Counted from the first letter of the stretch, positions 21,795-33,570 are shown. The stretch: DNA of 64,000 bases from Antilocapra americana (GCA_007570785.1 ML660210.1:1222027-1286026), one strand, 5' to 3'. The notes: generated by a model not told the origin, from the letters alone. Program-made: numbers and translations.

Positions 21795-22415
21795 CTGCGA
21801 GGGCTACTCCATTTTTCTAAAGGACTCTTTTTCACAGTAGTAGATATAATGGTCATCTGACTACAGCCAAGAAACTAAAAGTGTTTGCTTCTCAGAAGAA
21901 AAGCTACGACCAAATTAAACAGCATGTTAAAAAGTGGAGACATTATTTTGCCAACAACGTTTCATGTAATCAAAGCTATAGTTTTTCCAGTAGTCATGTA
22001 TGGGATGTGAGAGTTGGACTATAAAGAAAGCTGAGCACCAGAGAATTGATGCTTTGAACTGTGGCGTTGGAGAAAACTCGAGAGTCCCTTGGACTTCAAG
22101 GAGATCCAACCACTCCATCTTAAAGGAAATCAGTCCTGAATATTCATTGGAAGGACTGATGCTGAAGCTGAAACTCCAGTACTTTGGCCACCTGATGTAA
22201 GGAACTGACTCATTGGAAAAGACCCTAATGCTGGGAAAGATTAAAGGTGGGAGGAGAAGAGGATGACAGAGGATGAGCTAATTGGATGGCATCACCGAGT
22301 TGATGGACATGAGTTTGAGTAAGCTCTGAGAGTTGGGATGGTTAGCAAAGCCTGGTGTGCTGCAGTCCATGGGGTCACAAAGAATTCGACAGGACTGAGC
22401 AACTGAACTGAACTG
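21795..22415 (+). mobile_element. BovB LINE, 5'-truncated, with 11-bp TSD
   Basis: BovB C-terminal coding part and 3' end, from the block before 'AGAAGAAAAGCTACGACC' to 'AACTGAACTGAACTG'. AAGTCATTTGA occurs at 21784-21794 and again at 22416-22426, a perfect 11-bp TSD. The first ~60 bp match BovB poorly. Coding remnants (KKAEHQRIDAL) are frameshifted by a lost base near 22055. Confidence 0.9.
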
Positions 22416-22426
22416 AAGTCATTTGA

Positions 22427-24490
22427 AGATGGAAAGACTAGAGATAAGAATGTGAAAAAGATTATTTTCCCACATTTGGTTCTAGTTCTTTTTTTTTTTT
22501 TTGGTACAACTGAATTTTTGCATTTAGAATTCTTTTATTAATAAATTCTGTATTACTCTAATTTTAAGCTTATGTTGTTTGTTTTCATTATCGGCATTTG
22601 AAATGTGCTAACCACATGGATTTTAAATCTGAATTAGAAATATTGCTGCCTTATTCTGTAATTTCAGAATACAACTTTATGAGATTGAGATTATAGGATA
22701 TAAAATATTGATGTTCACCTACTTATTGATTTTAAGTGCTAAAACATTTAAAATATATAAAAGCAGCAAATTACATTGCTATTATGTAATGATATAATTA
22801 TTTGGGAGTATCTACATTTCTTAAAAATCACCATCTTCAGTTATTTTTGTAAATTTTATTTAAACATTTTACAGATATATACTTTTAATTTCTTAATATC
22901 CTTTGCAATTTTTAACTATTTTTGGTATTATATATCAAATGATGTAGTTTGGCATCATATAGTAATTTTAATGAGATGGGCCATTATAATAACACTGTAT
23001 CAAACATATTAGACTCTGGTAGACTTTAGTATAGATATGAAATAGATTACTATTCAAAATTACGTTTCATTACCTCAATTTATTAAATAGAAATATTTAG
23101 GTATGCTTAAGGATTCTATTTTTGAGGAGTATATTTAGTAGCTATAGCAAAAAGAGATAGAGCATGCTATTTTTCTATAATTACAAGTACTCAAAAGATT
23201 TGGTTCAATAACTTTATTCAAAATTAAGTTTAGTAAAACCCTTGAAAATTAGCAAGAATATGAATTATTTAAAGTATTTCATAGATAACTCATAAATATT
23301 CAATTATTAAATAATAGAAAAGTTCAAATTACGAAAACTCAAAACTAAAAAAAAAATTCAAATTTTTTTTTCTGGTTCTGTGGTATTGGTGCTGGTGGTA
23401 TATATGTGTCTGTGTGTGGCATACATAAACTCAAATGTGATAAAGGAAATACAAGTTCTTTCTAGGAATGCAGTATATTTTCTGACATTGCACAAGTCAT
23501 TCAAATTCATGAAAATGTAAAAAGTGAGAAAAAAAGACATGTTTGACTTGAATCATCATAGGAAAGTCACTAAAAATGCATTTAACTGACAATGTCATGC
23601 TCCTGCCAAGTACTTATGGCCATACACTTTGAGTGCTGGCCGGCTGTTCTAGCAATCATGGACAGAAGTAATGCTAAACAGTTCCAACACGGGCTGAATG
23701 CAGTTGATGACGAATATTTATCCTGACTTTCAATTCTATTGAATACTGATTCTATTGAACACTAATATTTAGTTTGCTTGCAAAGACCAAGAGATAGATT
23801 TTATTTCTGATATAGTCCTCCTTTTGATTTTAGTAAATATTTCATACAGCTACTAAAAGTACTACATAGATAACTTTATTGCTTGATACATTGTAAAGAC
23901 CTGGCAATATTCATATCATTTAGTCAAAATATGCTATTTCTGCTTAGTTAATTGGTTTTTCACCCTAGCAGGAAAAATTAGTTAATAAATTTATGACATT
24001 TTTAGATCCATTAATTAAAATGTGGCAGCCTCAAAATTGTCTCATCAGAGCAAAGATGAAAACAAGCAGAAAATGAAATATGAAAGCATAACCATAAGGA
24101 AACCTGATTAATATTACTTATCTATAATAATAATAATAGCAATTGGAGTCACTGAAATCTGTAAAAGAGTCTATCACCTAATCATTCACTAAGGTATAAG
24201 GGTAAATTCTATGTAGATAATTGAATTCATGTGTAAGTTATCATAGACAGTGACTTTTGAAAGTTTTAATGGTCTTAAAATGTCTGTGGCCTGGAGATGA
24301 CTCAATTGTCTTCAGTTGAGTAACTTGAAAATTTAATTACTTCACAGTACAAGAGTAGATATGAAAATGATTTGGAGCTAACTAGGAACAAAGACTTCCT
24401 GAGATTGAAGTTAAGTCAGTATTGATTAATACTAGGTTTTGTGTATTTAAAGTGCTAAATAAAATCATGCAATCTCCATTATAACCATTA
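22427..24490. other. Unassigned, very AT-rich sequence
   Basis: About 2 kb without a recognised repeat apart from a T-run near 22491-22505 and short TG/GT-rich patches near 23400. No coding signal on either strand. Candidate unique intergenic sequence. Confidence 0.5.
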
Positions 24491-24491
24491 A

Positions 24492-24494
24492 AAT

Positions 24495-24529
<35 letters not shown>

Positions 24530-24548
24530 ATATTTATATATATATTTA
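24492..24548 (+). repeat. (AT)n microsatellite, compound
   Basis: Three TA runs separated by TTTA interruptions, about 57 bp. Likely length-polymorphic. Confidence 0.9.
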
Positions 24549-24739
24549 AAGATACTAAAGGGGATTCCAAACAGTTCACTGCAAAAAATTTTAGTAAACA
24601 TGAAAAAAAACTGCAATGGAAGAAATGAAAATTGAAAATAGTATAAGATATATGAAAAACAACAAAATGGCAAAAGTTGTTTCTTATCAGTAATTTCATT
24701 AGTATAAATAAAATTTCTGCAATCAAGAAACAAAGATTG

Positions 24740-25963
24740 ACAGAATAGATTTGAAATAATGGTCCAAATATATGTTATCTACAGGAGACACATTTTAATC
24801 CAAACACGGAATCAAGTGGAAACTGAAAGAAAGAAAGAAGATAAGAATAAACAAAACAGAGAATTAGTAGCTATGTTAATATCAGACAAAATATATTTTA
24901 AGTCAAAATCTGTTACAAGAGACAAAATGGTGTTATATAGTGATATAGGAATAATTCATCAAGCAGGGAAAATACTTGTAGTTATATGTGAGCCACCAAA
25001 GGTTTCCAAATATATGAAGAAAACATTGGCAGAATTGAAGGAAAAATATTAAATTTTATAATAATAATTAAACAGTTCAATAAAATAATTTTGATAATGG
25101 GTAGAATATCTAGATAGAAAATACATAAGGAAGCAGTGAACAACAGCGTAGACCAAGTAGACAGACAAATATAGAACATTCAACACCACAGCAGAAAATA
25201 CATTCTTCTCAAGTGCTCAAGGAACATTTTCCAGATTAGGCCATATGTTAGATTAGAAAACAGGTCTCAATAAATTTTAAAAGATTGAAATAATATTAAA
25301 TATCCTTCTAACCACAGTAGAATGAAGCTATAGATCAATAATAGAAACACATTTTTAAAAAATGGAAATTAAACAACGTATTCTTAAACAACTAATGAAT
25401 CAAATATATCACAAAGACAATAAAGTACATTTAGAGATGAATTAAACAAGGGATTTAAAGAAAATTTATAGCCATAAACACCTAAAATCGAAAATATTTC
25501 AAATCAATAACCTTGAGGAAGGATGGGGAAAAAACATAGTAATCTCAAAGCTAGTGAAAAGACAATAGCATAATGAATAGAAAAACAATTGAATCAATGA
25601 AATCAGAAGTTGATGCTTTGAAATGGTGAACAAAATTACCAAACACTTAGCTGGACTGACAAAGGGAAATCTGAAGAGACAAATATGACTACAATCAGAA
25701 ATAAAAAGTGGAAACATTACTAGAAACAATTCAGAAACAATAAAATATCATTAGTAAATTTGATGAAGAATTGTATACCAACAAATTAAATAATTTAGAT
25801 GAAATAACCAAATACCTAGAGACACACAAATGATCTAAGCTAATTCCAGTAGTCAGAAAATCTTAACATATCTAAAACAAATTTAAAAAAAGACATTAGT
25901 AATTAAAAACTTCCAACAAAGAAAGTCTAGGAACAGTCAGATTTGCTGGTGAATTAAATGAAA
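24740..25963 (+). pseudogene. Ancient L1 ORF2, part 1 (endonuclease side)
   Basis: Collinear with mammalian L1 ORF2 from the endonuclease domain ('TTATCTACAGGAGACACA') through the EN-RT linker to 'GGAACAGTCAGATTTGCTGG'. The only long frame (24759-25052) holds short recognisable ORF2 pieces. Divergence is high (L1M-like) and stops are many. It is broken at 25964 by a younger L1 and resumes at 26985. The segment 25133-25230 is the likely donor of the inverted copy at 26312-26409. Confidence 0.85.
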
Positions 25964-26984
25964 AACAGACATTTCTCCAAAGAAGACATAAAACTGGCTA
26001 ACAAACACATGAAAAGATGCTCAACGTCACTCATTATCAGAGAAATGCAAATCATAACCACAGAGGTACCAATTTACAACAGTCAGAATGGCTGCCATCC
26101 AAAAGTCTACAAACAATAAATGCTGGAGACGATATGAAGAAAAGAGAACCCTCTTACACTGTTGGTGGGAGTGCAAACTAGTACAGCCGTTATAGAGAAT
26201 AGTGTGGAGATTCCTCAAAAAACTGGAAAAAGAACTGCCATATGACCCAGCAATCCCACTGCTGGGCATACACACAGAGGAAACCAGAATTGAAAGAGAC
26301 ACGTGTACCCCAAAATTTTCCTTGAGCACTTGAGAAGAATGTATTTTCTGCTGTGGTGTTGAATGTTCTATATTTGTCTGTCTACTTGGTCTATGCTGTT
26401 GTTCACTGCATTGTTTACAATAGCCAGGACATGGAAGCAACCTAGATGTCCATCAGCAGACGAATGAATAAGAAAGCTGTGGTACATATACACAATGGAA
26501 TATTACTCAGCCATTAAAAACAATACATTTGAATCAGTTCTACTGAGGTGGATGAAACTGGAGCCTATTATACAGAGTGAAGTAAACCAGAAGGAAAAAC
26601 AACAATACAGTATACTAACGCATACATATGGAATTTAGAAAGATGGTAGCGAGAACCCTGCATGCGAGACAGCAAAAGAAACGCAGATGTATAGAACAGT
26701 CTTTTGGACTCTATGGGAGAGGGCAAGGGTGGGATGATATGGGAGAATGACATTGAAACATGTAAATTATCACATGTGAAATGAATCACCAGCCCAGGTT
26801 TGATGCATGATACAGGGTGCTCAGGGCTGGTGCACCCGGATGACCATAGAGAGGGAATCTGGAGGGAGATGGGAGGGGGGATTCTGGAAGGGGAATGCGT
26901 GTATACCCATGGTGGATTTATGTCAATGTATGGCAAAACCAACACGATAATGTAAAGAAAATAAAAAGAAAGGAAAAAAAGTTA
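25964..26984 (+). pseudogene. Ruminant L1, 5'-truncated, carrying a 98-bp inverted insert
   Basis: Same subfamily as 17783-19303: ORF2 C-terminal part, 3'UTR with GGGAGATGGGAGGGGGGATT and an A-rich tail (26957-26984). It interrupts the old L1. The stretch 26312-26409 does not belong to L1 in this orientation. It is the reverse complement of old-L1 sequence at 25133-25230 and replaces a few bases of ORF2. The L1 resumes at 'TTGTTTACAATAGCCAGGAC'. Confidence 0.92.
26312..26409 (-). repeat. 98-bp inverted copy of 25133-25230
   Basis: Base-by-base comparison of this segment with the reverse complement of 25133-25230 gives 96 of 98 identities, with differences at 26317 and at about 26383. The donor is in its native collinear L1 position; this copy is inserted out of context. 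AATGTTC in the expected L1 sequence and in the inverted donor could supply junction microhomology. Confidence 0.93.
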
Positions 26985-28401
26985 AAAAAAATACCTTTTA
27001 AGAAAGGGGAGAATTCTTAGTTCCTTTTATCAGACCATGATCATACTGAAGCCAAAGCCAATCAAAAGTATCACAAGGAAAGAAAATTACAGGCCAATGT
27101 TCCTTATGACTTCAGGTGAAATAATCCTCAAGGAAAGATGAAGAAACCAAATTCAGTAGTATATGAAAAAGATTATACACCCTGACAAATTTATAGCAGG
27201 GATGTAAGGATAGATTAACATAAGACAATCAGTCAGTATAAGATGCTACATTAATTGAATGGTGAGGAGTGGCACTGCATATGATTGTCTCTGTATCAAC
27301 TGTAGCACAAAAATCATTTAAAAAATCCAACATCCACTTGTGATAAAAAGCATGCTGACAACTAGAAATAGAAAGGAGCTTTCTTAATATGATAAAGAGC
27401 ATTTATTAAAAGCCCGCAGCTAGCCTCATACCCAATGGTGAACGACTGAATGTCACCCCATAAGATCAGGAACAGGGTACCTACTTTTACCACAGCTACT
27501 CAACATTGTACTAGAAGTTCCAATTAGAGCAATCAGACAAGAAAATAAATAAAAGTCACACAAATTGGAAAGTAAGGAAAGAGTGATCTCTATATGAAGA
27601 TGAAAAAAAATCCCATATGAATATTAGTCCAAAGAATCAATAGGAAAACAATTCAAGCTATAAATAAATTCAGACAAATTGCAGGGTACAAGACCAATAT
27701 CTGGAAATCAGTTGAGTTTTTATACACTGGAAATAAACTCTTTGACAAGAGAATTAAGAAAGAACTCCCATTTGCAATAAGAGCAAAAATAATAAAATAT
27801 TTAGAAATAACTTTAACCAAGAATGTCAAAATCTTGTATACTGAAAACTGAAAAACATTTCTAAACAACTAGTTTTAAAAGACATAAATAGATGGAAAAA
27901 TTTATTCAGTTTCATGGATAAGAATACTTAAAACTGTTACGATGACAGCAGTATTCAAAGCATTCTGTTGCATCAATACTGTTTATATCAAAACTCCAAC
28001 AATCATTTTCAACAGTAAGAAGGCTGATCCTCAAATTCGTATGGAATTTAAAGGGGCTCTGAATAACTATACTGAAGAATACAAAAAAAATAGAAAACTC
28101 ACACTACCTGAATTCAAAATTTATCATATAGTTATAGTGACCAAAGTGATGTACTACTGACAGAGCGGTAGACATATGAGCTAATGGTAAAAAAACTGTG
28201 ACTCCAGAAATAAATCCACACAGCTATAGTCAATTTTTGAGAAATGTGCTAAATTGAAAGAATAGTGTTTTTAGCAAAGAATGTGGGACAATTGGATATT
28301 CACATGGAAAAACATGACAGTGGAGTGCTACTTTACATCATTTATAGAAATCAAGATGAACCAGCGATCTAATTATGAGAGCTAAATACTATAAACTATC
28401 A
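26985..28401 (+). pseudogene. Ancient L1 ORF2, part 2 (reverse transcriptase side)
   Basis: Resumes the old L1 at the point equivalent to 'ACATTTAAAGAAGAATT' of the consensus and goes through the RT region. Landmarks include 'AAAATTACAGGCCAATGTTC', 'GCAGGGTACAAGACCAATAT' and 'GGGGCTCTGAATAACTA'. Many frameshifts; no functional frame. Confidence 0.82.
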
Positions 28402-28618
28402 GGCTTCCCAGGTGACTCAATGGTAAAGAATTCACCTACTAATGAAGGAAACATAGCAGATATGCATTTGCTTCCTGGGTCAGGAAGATCCCCAGGAGAA
28501 GGAAATGGCTACCCACTCCAGTATTCTTGCCTGGAAAGTTCCATGGACAGAGGAGCCTAGTGGAGTGCAGTCCATGGGGTCCCAAAGAGTTGAACATGAC
28601 TGAGCACACACACATGCA
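28402..28618 (+). mobile_element. Bov-tA SINE with TSD, inside the ancient L1
   Basis: GGCTTCCCAGGTGACTCAAT start and 'AACATGACTGAGCACACACA' end. Flanks CTATAAACTATCA (28389-28401) and CCATAAAACTCTCA (28619-28632) are an imperfect TSD. The tRNA part contains a small internal insertion around 28450-28470. Confidence 0.88.
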
Positions 28619-28632
28619 CCATAAAACTCTCA

Positions 28633-29444
28633 GAATTAAATGTCAGAATAAATTCTCATAAATTTAGATGTGGTGAAGAATTCTTTCATGGAGCATAAAA
28701 TCATGCACAACAAAAGAAAACATAAATTTGACTTTATTAAAATTAAATTGTATATTTCTTGATGTTAACAAGAAAATGAAAAGACAACCTACACAATGAG
28801 AGAAAATATTTTCAAGTTACATGTCTTATAGTTAGATAGCCAGAATATATAGAGATTGTACAGTACAAAAAACTAAAAAGACAAACACTTCATGTTAAAA
28901 AATGGGTAAAGGAGTCAAAAAGACAAGTTTCTGAAGAAAATATACAAACGGTCAATATACATATTAAAAATGCTAAACATTATTAGCTATGAGGGAAATA
29001 CAAATCAAAATCATGAGATAATAGGAGGACTATAATGAAAAAGTGGAAAATACAAATACTAATAAGAATGTTAATAGAACGTTCTTAAATTGCTGGTGAA
29101 AACTCAAAATGTAGCCATTACTGAAAAGTTTGTTGCTTCCTCCAAAAGCTAAAACAAAATTACCAGTAATTCTATTCCTAGGCATATAACCCCAAAATTG
29201 AAAAGAGGAACTTGAACTTGTATAAAAATGTTTATTAAAGCATCATTCAAATGTTGATAGATACAACCCATATTTCCATTAGATGAATGGATAAACATAA
29301 GGTGATGGGAACATGAAATGGGATACTAGTCAGTTTCTGATACATATGAACATTGATGAACCTTGAAAATACTATGCTAAGTGAAATAGCATAGTGAAAT
29401 AAGCTAGAAATGAAAGTATAAATGTTTTATGAACTCAGGTATAT
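28633..29444 (+). pseudogene. Ancient L1 ORF2 C-terminus and 3' region, part 3
   Basis: Continues the same old L1: 'AATGGGTAAAGGAGTCAAAA', then 'ATTCTATTCCTAGGCATATA', then 'AAATGGGATACTAGTCAG'. It includes a tandem 'GTGAAATAGCATA' duplication near 29381-29400. Ends where a BovB begins. Confidence 0.8.
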
Positions 29445-29958
29445 GAATGACGGATATAGACAGCATATTGGAAAGCAGAGACATTACTTTGCCATCAAAG
29501 GTCCATCTAGGCAAAGCTATAGTTTTTCCAATAGTCATGTATGAATGTAAGAGTTAGACTATAAAGAAAACTGAGGACCAAAGAATTGATGCTTTTGAAC
29601 TGTGGTGTTGGAGCCTCTTGAGAGTCCCTTGGACTGCAAGGAGATCCAGCCAGTCCCTCCTAAAGGAGATCAGTCTTGACCATTCATTGAAAGGACTGAT
29701 GCTGAAGCTGAAATGCCAATATTCGGGCCATGTGATGCGAAGAACTGACTCATTGAAAAAGACTCTGTTTCTGGGAAAGATTGAAGGCGGGAGGAGAAAG
29801 GGACGACAGGGGATGACATGGATGGATGGCATCACTGACTCAATAAGCATGAATTTGAATAGGCTCCAGGAGTTGGTGATGTATGGTGAATCCTGACATG
29901 TTGCAGTCCATGGGGTTACAAACAGTCAGACACTTCTGAGCGACTGAACTGAACTGAG
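29445..29958 (+). mobile_element. BovB LINE 3' end, copy 1 of the 29-32 kb cluster
   Basis: From 'TAGACAGCATATTGGAAAGC' to 'GACTGAACTGAACTGAG'. Coding remnants WTARRSSQSLLKEISLDHSL and KGRQGMTWMDGITDS. Moderately diverged. No TSD seen. Confidence 0.9.
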
Positions 29959-29989
29959 ACTAGGCAAACAGAGATATGAAGTAAATTAG

Positions 29990-30217
29990 AGGATATGGTT
30001 TCATTGACTACACTGAAGCCTTTGACTTCTTGGATCAAAACAAACTGTGGAAAATTCTTAAAGAGATGCAAATACCAGACCTCCTATCTGCTGAGAAATT
30101 TGTGTGCAGGTCAAGAAGCAATTGTTAGAACAACTGACAGGTTCAAAATTGGGAAAGGAATATGACAAGGCTGTATGTTGTCACTCTGCTTATTTAACTT
30201 CTATACAGAGTACATGA
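29990..30217 (+). pseudogene. BovB copy 2, 5' part (reverse transcriptase), split by another BovB
   Basis: RT motif A region (DYTEAFDFLDQNKLWKILKE) and motif B (degraded, with a TGA stop in the GVRQG segment), ending at CAGAGTACAT. The same element appears to resume at 30984. It is interrupted by a plus-strand BovB whose flanks CAGAGTACATGA (30206-30217) and CAGTGCACATAA (30972-30983) form a likely TSD. Confidence 0.8.
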
Positions 30218-30971
30218 TAACACCCTAATGGCAGAAAGCAAAAACCTCCTGATGAAGGTGAAATGAGAGAGTGAAATATCTGGCTTAAAATTCAACATTC
30301 AAAAAATGAAGATCATGGCATCTGGTCCCATCATTTCACAGCAAATAGATGGGGGGAAAGTGAAAACAGTGACAATTTATTTTCTTGGGCTCAAAAATCA
30401 CTGCAGATGGTGACTACAGCCATGAAATTAAAAGACACTTGCTTGTTGGAAGAAAAGCTATGACAAACCTAGACTGAATATTAAAAAGCAGAGGCATCAT
30501 TTTGACCATGTCCACATGGTCAAAGCTATGGTTTTTCCAGCATTCATGTTACAGCTGAACCACAAAGAAGGCTGATCACTGAAGAACTGATGCTTTCATA
30601 TTGAGGTGCTGGAGAAGACTCCTGAGAGTCCCTGAACTGCAAGGAGATCAAACCAGTAAATCCTGAAGAAAATCAAACCTGAATATTCATTGGAGGAAAT
30701 GAAGCTAAGCTGAAGCTCCAATATTTTGGCCACCTGAGGAAAAGAGCTGACTCATTGGAAGAGACCCTGATGTTGGGAAAGACTGAAGTCAGGAGAAGAA
30801 GGGGGCAACGGAGAATGAGATTGTTGGATGGTATCATTGACTCAAAGGACATGAGTTAGAGAAAATTCTGGGAGATAGTGAAGGACAGAGAACCCTAGCC
30901 ATGATGCAGTGCATGGGATCACAAAGAGTCAGACACAACAGAGCAACTGAAGAACAAGAACAATAAAAATT
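30218..30971 (+). mobile_element. BovB copy 3, nested within BovB copy 2
   Basis: Begins just after RT motif C ('TAACACCCTAATGGCAGAAA') and runs to a BovB 3' end with a short 'AAGAACAATAAAAATT' tail. The 12-bp flanks match at 9 of 12 positions. An alternative reading is two independent BovB copies, one with a ~95-bp internal deletion. The coincident breakpoints favour nesting. Confidence 0.78.
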
Positions 30972-30983
30972 CAGTGCACATAA

Positions 30984-31125
30984 TGTGAAATATCAGGCTG
31001 GATGAATCACAAACTGTAATTAAGATGGCCTGGAGAAATATCAACAACCTCAGATAGGTAGATGATACCACTCTAATGGCAGAAAGGGAAGAGGAACTAA
31101 AGAGCCTCTAGATAAAGTTGAAAGA
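30984..31125 (+). pseudogene. BovB copy 2, middle part
   Basis: Continues exactly where 30217 stops in BovB coordinates: AGGCTGGATGAATCACAAAC, then the motif C region with 'GGTAGATGATACCACTCT' (Asp-Asp retained, Tyr-Ala replaced). Interrupted by an 80-bp L1 at 31126. Confidence 0.8.
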
Positions 31126-31205
31126 TGTATACCCATGGCAGCTTCATGTCAATGTATGCCAAAACCAACACAATAAAGTAAAGAAAAAAAATTAAATTAA
31201 AAAGA
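31126..31205 (+). mobile_element. 80-bp L1 3'-end insertion with 12-bp TSD
   Basis: Only the last ~57 bp of the ruminant L1 3'UTR (TGTATACCCATGGCAGCTTC...) plus an A-rich tail. Flanked by identical AAAGTTGAAAGA at 31114-31125 and 31206-31217. An extreme 5' truncation inside BovB copy 2. Confidence 0.95.
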
Positions 31206-31937
31206 AAAGTTGAAAGAGGAGAAATGAAAAGCTGGCTTAAAACTCAACAATAAAAAAGAAAAAGAAACTAAGATCATGGCATCTATTCTCATCACTTTAT
31301 GGTAAATAGAAGGGAATAAAGTGTAAACAGTGACAGATTTTATTTTTTTAGGCTCCAAAATCACTGTGGACAAGGAGTGCACCCATGAAATTATAAGACA
31401 CTTGCTCTTTGGAAGGAAAAACAAATGACAAACCTAGAGAGTGTATTAAAACAGTTTTTGTATTTGACAGTTTGCTGACAAAGTTCTATTTAGTCAAAGG
31501 TACAGTTTTTCCAATAGTCATGTACAGATGTAAGAGATGGACCATAAAGAAGGTTGAGTGTCAAAGAACTGATGCTTTTGAAGTGTGGCACTGGAGAAGA
31601 CTCTTGAGAGTCCCTGGACTGTAAAGAGATCAAACCTGTCAATGCTAAGGGAAATTAAGTCTGAATATTTATTTGTAGGACTGATGCTGAAGCTGAAGCT
31701 CCAATACTTTGGCCACCTGACGTGAAGAGCTGACTCATTAGAAAAGACTCTGATGCTGGGAAAGACTGAAGGCAGGAGGAGAAGGGAATGGCAGAAGATG
31801 AGATGGTTAGATAGCATCACTGACTCAATGGACGTTAATTTGAGCAAACTCTGGGAAATAGTGAAGGACAGAGAAGTCTGGCTATAGTCCATGGGGTCAC
31901 AAAGAATCAGACATGACTTAGTGACTGAACAACAACT
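31206..31937 (+). pseudogene. BovB copy 2, 3' part
   Basis: Post-RT coding region and 3' end of the split BovB, from AAAGTTGAAAGAGGAG to 'TAGTGACTGAACAACAACT'. The frame at 31409-31624 keeps LVKGTVFPIVMYRCKRWTIK. A small A-rich expansion (AAAAAAGAAAAAGAAA) near 31251-31266 disrupts the coding frame. Confidence 0.88.
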
Positions 31938-32186
31938 GGCTGTGAGCATAGGAAATAGGGATTTGTTTCTTAATGAGTACAAAGCATCCATTTGGATTGT
32001 TTATAGTAAGAGTGTTTTTGTAAGTAGTGAGTAGTAAGTAGTGAACTTTGTGAATGTAATCAGTGTAATGACTAAAATCTCAAACAAAAAGCTATATATG
32101 TTTTAGCACAAACAAAACTTTTTAAGTAAGGACAACAGACCTCCGTGTAAATTATAAAATGTCTGCAAGATAAAAACTAAAAAGAT
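31938..32186. other. Unassigned spacer
   Basis: Includes a degenerate AGTAGTGAGTAGTAAGTAGTG stretch near 32022-32043. Nothing else recognised. Confidence 0.4.
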
Positions 32187-32610
32187 GCATGATGTGCAAG
32201 TTGTGAGTTAAGCTTTATTTGGGGCAAAAAGAGGACTCTAGCCCGGGAGACAACACCTCAGATAGCTCTGAGAGACTGCACCAAAGCAGCAATGGTGGAA
32301 GGTCAATATGCAAGATCTTGTTGAAGGGGGAGTTCAATGAAATAATCGGCTTACTTTGCAAAAGTTTTCTGCTAGTCACAATGAGCTGATGTCACCATAG
32401 GGGATTTAACGTTTTTCTAGATATGAAAAGATTCAAGGATCGGGATCATGAAATCAATTCCCGAAAATATCTGTCTGAAGACTTGTTACACCAGTTTCCC
32501 TGGAGCAAAGAGTGTCTCACTCTTCACTATGAATTCCCCTCAGCAGCTGTTGAAGTTTAGCAGCTGCAGCAGTACAGGGCTCAGTCTCCACAGAGGCAGG
32601 TGACAAATGC
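32187..32610 (-). mobile_element. Probable ERV LTR, antisense
   Basis: GC-richer block whose minus strand carries AATAAA (TTTATT at 32214-32219). 'GAGTTAAGCTTTATTTGGGG' and 'CCCGGGAGACAACACCTCAG' recur in artiodactyl LTRs as I remember them. Termini and TSD not resolved; a solo LTR is likely. Confidence 0.5.
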
Positions 32611-32689
32611 CTTGGTAGTTGTTCAGTCACTGGCGAATGCTCTTGGCGAGCACCAGTTTGGAAATGGACGAAGGTGACACAGGAAAAGG

Positions 32690-33539
32690 TTTAGGAGACT
32701 TTGAATTTAGTGATGGTATTTTTGATAAAATACCAAAAGCATGACCCAAAAAAGGAAAAAAAAACTGATAAGTTGATTCTGTTACAATTAAAAACTTATA
32801 GTCTGCAAAGATCACTGTTGGAATATAAACAAAGACAGACTGGTAGAAAATTTTATAAGAAAATCCTTTCTAAAATTTGATAAAGAAATGATATTCAAAA
32901 TAGAAAAAGAAACCTTAAAATTTAACAATAAAAATCAAATTTAAAATAGGTAAAATATCTGAGCACGTATCTCATCAAAAAGACAGATAAAATACAGATA
33001 AAATGCTCACTATTGTATATCATAGGAAATGGAAAATTAACACAACAGTGAAGTAATTCTACCCACCTATTACAAAGACTAAAATCCAAGACACTGACAG
33101 TAACAAATTCTGGCAAGGGTGTTAAGGAATAGGAACCGTCAGTCACTGCTGTTAGAATGCAAATTGATATATTTGTAAGACACGTGACAATGCCTTATAA
33201 GGTTAAACATAGTCCTACCATGCAATCCAGCAATTATGCTCCTTGATATTATGCTCTAAATGAGTTATAAATTACATCCTCATAAAAACTTGTACACAGA
33301 TATTTTGGTAGTTTTATTCACAATGGCCAAAATTTTGAGGAAACGTAGATGTATTTCAATAGATGAATAGATATAAAGACTGTGGCATATTCATATATGA
33401 ATATTATTCAGCAATAAAAATAAGTGAGCTATCAAAATATAAAATGATTCGGAGGAACTTTAAAGGCATATTGTTAAGTGAGTGAAACCTATCTGAAAAG
33501 GCTACATACTTTATGATTATAACTATATGACAGTCTGAA

Positions 33540-33540
<1 letters not shown>
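32690..33540 (+). pseudogene. Old L1 (L1M-type) ORF2 3' region
   Basis: Collinear with L1 ORF2 C-terminus: 'AATTAAAAACTTATAGTCTG', 'ATGCAATCCAGCAATTATGC', 'CAATAGATGAATAGATATAA' and 'TGAATATTATTCAGCAATAA'. Strongly diverged, multiple stops. Confidence 0.75.

Positions 33541-33570
<30 letters not shown>

Noticed and set aside
24492..24548. (AT)n tract as a replication origin or matrix-attachment site
   Set aside because: Simple microsatellite; no supporting motif can be judged from sequence alone.
29381..29400. Short tandem duplication GTGAAATAGCATA as a TSD
   Set aside because: No element lies between the copies. It is a local slippage within old L1 sequence.
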